Below the pieces are notes generated by a model. That model was not told the DNA's origin. It searched no databases and saw nothing but the letters and a program-made list of their open reading frames with translations. The translations under genes and the position numbers were made by a program. Positions 5,768 to 8,879 of a stretch of 8,879 nucleotides of DNA are shown here, piece by piece (position 1 is the stretch's first letter; each line of letters starts with the position of its first letter). The DNA comes from Woeseia sp. Lineage in GTDB: Bacteria; Pseudomonadota; Gammaproteobacteria; Steroidobacterales; Woeseiaceae. The stretch is taken from the NCBI GenBank assembly GCA_018701055.1, contig JABIUH010000418.1:1-8879 (forward strand), in the 5' to 3' direction.

Positions 5768-6427
5768 ATGTCATACCTTAAAAAAGTCGACCATATTTCC
5801 TACGCTGTAGAAAGTGGGAGTATCGAAAAATGGGCCTGGTTCCATATAGAAGTGGAAGGCGGCATATTAATTAAAAGAATCGATGACGCACGTCCCACCG
5901 ACCCCAATAGCAGCATGAAGATTTGGTGTATCGACTACGGTGACTTCGGCATCGCTTTAATTGAGGGCATCGATCGCGCAGAGAAATCTCAGGTGACCAA
6001 TTTCGTTGACGCTCACGGTGATCATTCCTGTCAACACGTGGCTTACGATTGCCACAATCTGAATAAGTTTATTTCACACATGAAATCGCTGGGCGGACAT
6101 CCACGTGGCAACGTATTAGTGCAGGACGATGGATTCGGAATACTGAAACAAATGTTCGCGAAAGGTTATGCCAGTGGCCATGCGGGCGAGGCAACTTTTC
6201 CGGAGTATTGCGAACGCCCACAAACAGAAGACGAAGCGCGTGAAGTCGAGATCACTTTTTCCGATCAGGCTGGCGGTGAGTTCTACAAACAGGTCCAGGA
6301 TGCCATCGATGATGGCGATACTCAGCCGTTCTTTGATTTCAGCCACATGCCGGATGACTGGGATGTGCCGCTGGAAAGCACTAAAAAGACGGCGGTAGAT
6401 TCGAAAGCGGAGCTGGTTGCCGCTTAA
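5768..6427 (+). CDS. Single-domain VOC dioxygenase-like protein, resembling the catalytic half of HPPD
   Basis: This 219-residue protein belongs to the vicinal-oxygen-chelate superfamily. It aligns by eye with the C-terminal, iron-binding domain of 4-hydroxyphenylpyruvate dioxygenase. VDHISYAV supplies H9, CQHVAYDCHNL supplies H90, and FPEYCERP supplies E146, in the position of the HPPD signature FFEFIQR. Q128 in LKQMF corresponds to the conserved Gln of LLQIF. So the His/His/Glu Fe(II) triad is complete, while the N-terminal half of ordinary HPPD (about 350 residues) is absent. A polar tail of about 65 residues follows the domain. I infer a cytoplasmic non-haem iron dioxygenase acting on a 2-oxo acid or phenolic compound; the exact substrate is open, and a non-oxygenase VOC role is possible. 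It diverges from the Lrp/AsnC gene and converges on the aminotransferase gene, with which it shares a TTAA stop overlap. Confidence 0.75.
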   Translation: MSYLKKVDHISYAVESGSIEKWAWFHIEVEGGILIKRIDDARPTDPNSSMKIWCIDYGDFGIALIEGIDRAEKSQVTNFVDAHGDHSCQHVAYDCHNLNKFISHMKSLGGHPRGNVLVQDDGFGILKQMFAKGYASGHAGEATFPEYCERPQTEDEAREVEITFSDQAGGEFYKQVQDAIDDGDTQPFFDFSHMPDDWDVPLESTKKTAVDSKAELVAA

Positions 6428-7614
6428 GTCCCAACGCTTGAGACGAAGCGGGAGATCCTGCCGGCAGCATCGATCAGTATATCTTTGTCGTGAAGATATC
6501 CGACGCGCACGAAATTGCGCGTCGATTCGCCGAATGCAAATCCAGGAACAACGGCAACCCCGCTGTCGTCGAGTAGGCGATTCGCAAACGCTTCGCCGTC
6601 CATGCCGAGCTTGGATATATCGATCATGGTGAACATGCCTCCTGCAGGCTGGTAAATTCTTAGTCCGTTAATCTGTTCGAGCATTCCGCAAAAACTGTCG
6701 CGTCGATCGCGAAATGTCTCCCGAATCTCCGCCGCTTCATCACGTGCATTTCGTAACGCGAATGTTGCGGCGTCCTGAGTGAATTGATTGACGCCAAAAA
6801 GTAGGCACTGAGATAAATTGGCAAGATGATTACAGAGTGCTAACGGCGCGACGGACCAGCCAATCCGCCACCCGGTCATCGCATGTGATTTGGACAGGCT
6901 GCTAATCACAACCACATTTTGATTAACACTAGGGATCGCGAGCGGTGACGAGTGTGTGCCGTCAAAGACAAGACTGCCGTAAACTTCATCGGAGATCAGC
7001 CAGATGCCGTGCTTAACGCATACATCGAGCAGTGATCGCCAAGAAGACTTGCTAAATACAGCGCCAGACGGGTTGCCTGGCGAATTGGCAATAATGACCC
7101 GCGTTTTGGTCGTTATCGCGGCTGCGATGCGCTCGACATCGAGTTCAAAATTGTTTTTAGCCAACATTGGCACGGCGACCACTGTCGCTCCGCCAGCCTG
7201 CGCAACTCCCTCGTAAGTTGCATAAAACGGTTCAAGCAATATCACCTCGTCACCGTGACCTGTGAGGCAAAATACAGCGGCGAATAATGCCGCTTGCGCG
7301 CCAGGAAAAATGGTGACTTGAGCAGGGTCAACGCTGACACCCAGATCTGTCGTATAGGTTTCAGCAACAGCTTCTCGCAGCATCGGCTCGCCGGGAATGG
7401 GCGAATAGTGGGTTCGACCGTTCTTCAGACCGTTGACAGCTGCGGCGACGATTCTTGGCGGTGTGTTTAAATCCGGGTCGCCAACGCCAAGGTGAATGAC
7501 ATCCTCACCGTCACGTTCCATTTGATACGCGCGATCAGTAATATCCCAGGCTCGCGAACGGGGACCGGAAAATCGCTCGGTCGCTGAGGAAAATGGGGGA
7601 GTCGTTTCCGTCAC
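6424..7614 (-). CDS. Class I/II PLP-dependent aminotransferase
   Basis: This is a fold-type I aminotransferase of 396 residues from the GTG at 7614. In that numbering the marks are VIHLGVGDPDLNTP near the N-terminus, a GRTHYSPIPG substrate-loop segment, NSPGNPSG (N181), DEVY (D209, Y212) that binds PLP, SLSKSHAMTGWRIGW with the Schiff-base lysine K242 and R250, and RVGY (R370) for the substrate carboxylate. These suit the aspartate/aromatic/alanine aminotransferase group; the amino-acid specificity cannot be read off. The frame extends upstream to a TTG at 7689. The extra 25 residues look non-homologous and would cover the 15-bp dyad, so I prefer GTG, although it lacks a clear Shine-Dalgarno sequence. 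Its stop overlaps that of the HPPD-like gene. A tyrosine-to-4-hydroxyphenylpyruvate step would fit that neighbour, but this is inference. Confidence 0.88.
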   Translation of the reverse strand: MTETTPPFSSATERFSGPRSRAWDITDRAYQMERDGEDVIHLGVGDPDLNTPPRIVAAAVNGLKNGRTHYSPIPGEPMLREAVAETYTTDLGVSVDPAQVTIFPGAQAALFAAVFCLTGHGDEVILLEPFYATYEGVAQAGGATVVAVPMLAKNNFELDVERIAAAITTKTRVIIANSPGNPSGAVFSKSSWRSLLDVCVKHGIWLISDEVYGSLVFDGTHSSPLAIPSVNQNVVVISSLSKSHAMTGWRIGWSVAPLALCNHLANLSQCLLFGVNQFTQDAATFALRNARDEAAEIRETFRDRRDSFCGMLEQINGLRIYQPAGGMFTMIDISKLGMDGEAFANRLLDDSGVAVVPGFAFGESTRNFVRVGYLHDKDILIDAAGRISRFVSSVGT

Positions 7615-7641
7615 AATGGGTAACCAGTGTTTGCAGACTGC

Positions 7642-7656
7642 GGTAACATTGTTACC
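7642..7656. promoter_or_regulatory. 15-bp perfect dyad, probable operator
   Basis: GGTAACA-T-TGTTACC is a perfect inverted repeat with 7-bp arms around a single T. A further half-site, GGTAAC (7619-7624), lies 23 bp away, close to two helical turns. The dyad sits between the preferred GTG start of the aminotransferase (7614) and the ATG of the divergent exported protein (7697), and it overlaps a predicted -35 of the latter. This is the usual layout of an operator in a divergent promoter. The cognate regulator is unknown. Confidence 0.5.
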
Positions 7657-7670
7657 ACGATATCGATAAT
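7643..7670 (+). promoter_or_regulatory. Candidate promoter for the exported-protein pair
   Basis: GTAACA (7643-7648, four of six consensus bases) and GATAAT (7665-7670, five of six) are spaced 16 bp apart and lie 27 bp upstream of the ATG at 7697. The -35 is contained in the 15-bp dyad, so a protein bound there would compete with RNA polymerase. Confidence 0.35.
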
Positions 7671-7696
7671 CCTGAGCAAATGAAATCAATCAGCCA

Positions 7697-8392
7697 ATGA
7701 GTACACGAGCCGCGACAATATTGGTATCTTTCTTGCTAGCGGCGCACCCAGCGATCGCTGAGCCGGATCTCTCAGGTATTTGGATGCTGAGTGGCCGTGC
7801 GCTCGCGGGAGATCTGGTGATGACTGATCGAGCGCGAGCCATTCAGGAAGACTACGATCTATTGGTCGACGACCCCAGTCTTGCGTGCGAGCCGGCAAGC
7901 ATTTCCAGAGTTTGGGCGAATCCCAACGTTAGAATTGAATTTTCCCAGTCAGATGATCGAATTTTGATTAACTACGAGTTTTACGATCTGCGTCGTGAGA
8001 TTCCAATCGGTGGATCTGATGTCGTCGCGGATGTGCCCAGTACCAAAAATATTGACGGTACGCGCTTTTCGAAGATGGGTTCATCGTTCGCTAGGTACGC
8101 CAACGATCGCCTAATCATCGAGACTATAAATCACACCGCAGGGTTCATTCGAACATCACGTGGCATCCCCCAATCGGCGCAAACGGTAGCGTTCGAAGAA
8201 TTGTGGCTTGAAGGCGAAGTGCTACACCTGTCGCTGACCTATATTGATGACACGTTGTTCGAAGCTCCTTTCGTTCTGACGCACGAATTTACGAGAACCG
8301 GTGAAACCAACCTGCCAATTTATGATTGCACGGACGCCAACTATGATTGGTTCGAGAAACTAAACGCACCGCAGTCTGGAGAATCCCTGTGA
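7697..8392 (+). CDS. Exported protein of unknown function (conserved periplasmic family with DP...C..P motif)
   Basis: This is 231 residues with a Sec signal peptide. A hydrophobic core (TILVSFLLAAHPAIA) is followed by a likely cut after A21, and the mature chain starts EPDLSGIWM. The layout matches, from memory, a widespread unnamed proteobacterial family: an L-S-G-x-W start, DPSLACEPASISR (59-71), an EF...DRILINYEF stretch, a paired Arg (RREI), RYANDRLIIET (133-143), and a final strand region with THEFTR. The mature part has two cysteines, C64 and C211, which could form a disulfide. The function is not known to me; a beta-rich periplasmic fold is likely. No Shine-Dalgarno sequence is evident before the ATG, but the signal peptide fits this start. 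The next gene overlaps its stop by 4 nt, so the two products are probably made together. Transcription likely begins from the dyad-overlapping promoter. Confidence 0.75.
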   Translation: MSTRAATILVSFLLAAHPAIAEPDLSGIWMLSGRALAGDLVMTDRARAIQEDYDLLVDDPSLACEPASISRVWANPNVRIEFSQSDDRILINYEFYDLRREIPIGGSDVVADVPSTKNIDGTRFSKMGSSFARYANDRLIIETINHTAGFIRTSRGIPQSAQTVAFEELWLEGEVLHLSLTYIDDTLFEAPFVLTHEFTRTGETNLPIYDCTDANYDWFEKLNAPQSGESL

Positions 8393-8879
8393 AAATCGTT
8401 GCGACGATGGCATTGCTTTTGTTCGCTGTGATGGCCAATGCACATCACGCGACGGTCACCAATTTCACCAAGGAAGTAGTCACTGTTGAAGGTGTCATCG
8501 AGAAAGTACGATTCCAAAATCCGCATGCCTCGGTGCTCATTAAGAATGTCACGGAAGATGGCGTAGAAACCTACTGGTTAATTGAAACCGGTGCGCGTAC
8601 AACCCTGGAGCGAAAAGGCATAACGCTCGACGGGTTCCCTGTTGGCGCGAAGATTAAGGCAACCGGATTGAAAGGGCGACGGCAGTACACAATGTACCTG
8701 CAGGAAATTGAGTTTGAGGATGGGCGCAAGTTTACGCCGGATGGCGAGACGGCAGACACGCAAGATCGTGCCATTCGCGCCGAGCTTGTCACAATGGCGG
8801 ATGATTTCGTTAATCTGCGCATGATGCAGGGCTTTGCATACGAAATGCTTTTGGCCGAGGCGTACCGATGGCAAGATGA
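8389..8879 (+). CDS. DUF6152-like exported protein (3' end outside window)
   Basis: A GTG at 8389 opens a frame that stays open to the window end: 163 codons plus two bases. It begins MKIVATMALLLFAVMANA and then HHATV, a Sec signal peptide with a likely cut after residue 18, leaving a mature N-terminus of two histidines. It continues with VEGVIEKVRFQNPHASVLI. An AHH start followed by a G-x-(V/I)-x-x-(F/W)-x-NPH motif is typical of DUF6152 proteins, small periplasmic beta-barrel-like proteins of unknown role. YWLIETGARTTLERKGI and VGAKIKATGLKG also fit. Family members I recall are around 110-130 residues; this one exceeds 160 with a helical-looking C-terminal extension (DRAIRAELVTMADDFVNLRMM). 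The start lies inside the upstream stop (GTGA), which implies translational coupling. Confidence 0.75.
   Translation, partial: MKIVATMALLLFAVMANAHHATVTNFTKEVVTVEGVIEKVRFQNPHASVLIKNVTEDGVETYWLIETGARTTLERKGITLDGFPVGAKIKATGLKGRRQYTMYLQEIEFEDGRKFTPDGETADTQDRAIRAELVTMADDFVNLRMMQGFAYEMLLAEAYRWQD

Noticed and set aside
5496..5774. Minus-strand 92-codon ORF spanning the regulator's promoter
   Set aside because: It overlaps the Lrp coding region in another frame and runs through the divergent promoter and the VOC start. It has no family resemblance.
7615..7689. N-terminal extension of the aminotransferase from the TTG at 7689
   Set aside because: The 25 extra residues do not resemble the family's N-terminus, the TTG lacks a Shine-Dalgarno sequence, and the segment contains a 15-bp dyad that fits a promoter better.

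Overview
The window looks like a chromosomal piece of a Gram-negative proteobacterium, most likely an environmental gammaproteobacterium. I infer this from a lipobox lipoprotein, Sec-exported periplasmic proteins, a DUF6152-type protein, an Lrp/AsnC regulator and roughly 50% GC. Nothing in the sequence fixes the genus. I see no rRNA, tRNA, CRISPR array, transposase or phage gene.

Layout. Positions 1-197 are the 3' end of a serine beta-lactamase-like hydrolase. A YjiH-type membrane protein with nucleoside-recognition Gate domains follows 45 nt later (243-1604). Next is about 800 bp without an intact gene. It holds a small minus-strand membrane-protein gene broken by one in-frame TGA (1747-2091), a possible weak terminator behind it, and two related hairpin repeats (2119-2154 and 2183-2207). 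Three minus-strand genes in line come next: an Lrp/AsnC regulator (5167-5625), a lipoprotein of the 5'-nucleotidase/UshA family (3456-5045), and a 2-oxoglutarate/Fe(II)-dependent oxygenase of the isopenicillin-N-synthase type (2401-3396). The last two are 59 nt apart and probably share a transcript.

Divergent from the regulator is a single-domain VOC protein that resembles the catalytic C-terminal half of 4-hydroxyphenylpyruvate dioxygenase and keeps the His/His/Glu iron triad (5768-6427). It converges on a class I/II PLP aminotransferase (6424-7614); the four bases TTAA give both stop codons. Regulator, dioxygenase-like protein and aminotransferase together suggest an amino-acid or 2-oxo-acid catabolic module, perhaps aromatic. 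This is inferred from family and context.

Divergent from the aminotransferase is a two-gene exported pair: a periplasmic protein of unknown function (7697-8392) and a DUF6152-like protein (8389 to the window end, 3' incomplete) that starts inside the previous stop codon (GTGA). A perfect 15-bp dyad, GGTAACATTGTTACC, lies in the divergent promoter region and overlaps a predicted -35 element.

The points most worth a second look are the single-domain HPPD-like enzyme with its neighbours, the 5'-nucleotidase homologue whose metal site 1 appears to have become all-carboxylate, the nonsense-interrupted membrane gene, and the 15-bp dyad.
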